64,000 nt of DNA from NCBI RefSeq assembly GCF_000276665.1, contig NW_004955517.1, forward strand, positions 4,264,701 to 4,328,700. Direction: 5' to 3'. How positions within the stretch are numbered: position 1 is the first letter of the stretch; every line of letters begins with the position of its first letter. The translations under genes and the position numbers were made by a program. The DNA comes from Chinchilla lanigera (taxonomy: Eukaryota; Chordata; Mammalia; Rodentia; Chinchillidae). The notes beneath the pieces were generated by a model. It saw only the letters and a program-made list of their open reading frames with translations. It had not been told where the DNA came from and ran no database searches. Positions 63,941 to 64,000 of this stretch are shown piece by piece.

Positions 63941-64000
63941 TGTCTTAGTTACTTTTTCTTGTTGGTAAGACAATTACCCAACACCCAAAGTTAAAGGAGG
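63941..64000 (+). mobile_element. ERVL-like LTR (family A), cut by window end
   Basis: It begins TGTCTTAGTTACTTTTTCTT and continues CAATTACCCAACACCCAAAG and TTAAAGGAGG, matching the starts of the other family A copies. Confidence 0.7.

Noticed and set aside
1..64000. CRISPR array, operon, phage or plasmid features
   Set aside because: No regularly spaced repeats, ribosome binding sites or dense coding were seen. The repeat content is mammalian.

Overview
This window is mammalian nuclear DNA, almost certainly from a rodent. The evidence is the repeat content: B1 (7SL-derived) SINEs, tRNA-Ala-derived ID SINEs, B1-ID dimers, many MaLR and MLT1 LTRs, and older mammalian-wide repeats (MIR, L2, L1M, MER2, MER5A, MER20). 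The youngest ID copies end in a GTCGTGAGTTCGATTCCCGGTACCGG-type 3' box rather than the mouse/rat ID 3' end, and dimeric B1-ID elements are common. This argues for a non-murid rodent, but I cannot name the species. No bacterial, phage or organellar feature is present.

I find no protein-coding gene that I can name. The longest open frames are under 200 codons, and several overlap interspersed repeats (L1, LTRs, ID, B1). The window therefore looks like intergenic or deep intronic sequence. The best coding-like signal is a short minus-strand stretch at 9760-9893: a pyrimidine tract and tandem AG acceptor precede a frame rich in G-starting codons, with a stop and an AATAAA further on. I report it as a hypothesis only.

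Layout. 0-5 kb: a SPIN-like hAT MITE beside an MLT1 LTR, then MIR, L1M and an old DNA transposon. 5-7.1 kb: an ERVL-like LTR, then a MaLR internal region with its 3' LTR, which carries a B1. 8.6-21 kb: LINE remnants, a candidate ERV solo LTR at 14.4-14.9 kb with CCAAT, TATA and ATTAAA signals, Tigger/MER2-type remnants and a young ID. 21-28 kb: L2 with a nested ID, and B1-ID dimers. 28.3-31.3 kb: a nearly complete MaLR retrotransposon with two LTRs, an internal region, a nested solo LTR, a nested ID and one unexplained insert. 33.8-39.6 kb: two solo MaLR LTRs flank a local duplication (35.6 and 36.9 kb) that resembles no repeat I recognise. 39.6-49 kb: CpG-enriched patches at about 39.6, 43.7 and 48.4 kb, and a block with nested tandem repeats at 46.6-47.2 kb that may be a minus-strand LTR. 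49.6-64 kb: more ERVL-like, MLT1 and MaLR LTRs, a second SPIN-like MITE, MER5A, a long repeat-poor stretch (58.9-61.7 kb) and a very young ID with an 18-bp target duplication.

All family names come from recognising sequence motifs by eye, not from a database search, and most repeat boundaries are good to about 10-30 bases. I see no convincing new biological system. The items most worth checking are the 35.6/36.9-kb duplication, the minus-strand exon candidate at 9.8 kb, the SPIN-like elements and the nested-repeat block at 46.6-47.2 kb.
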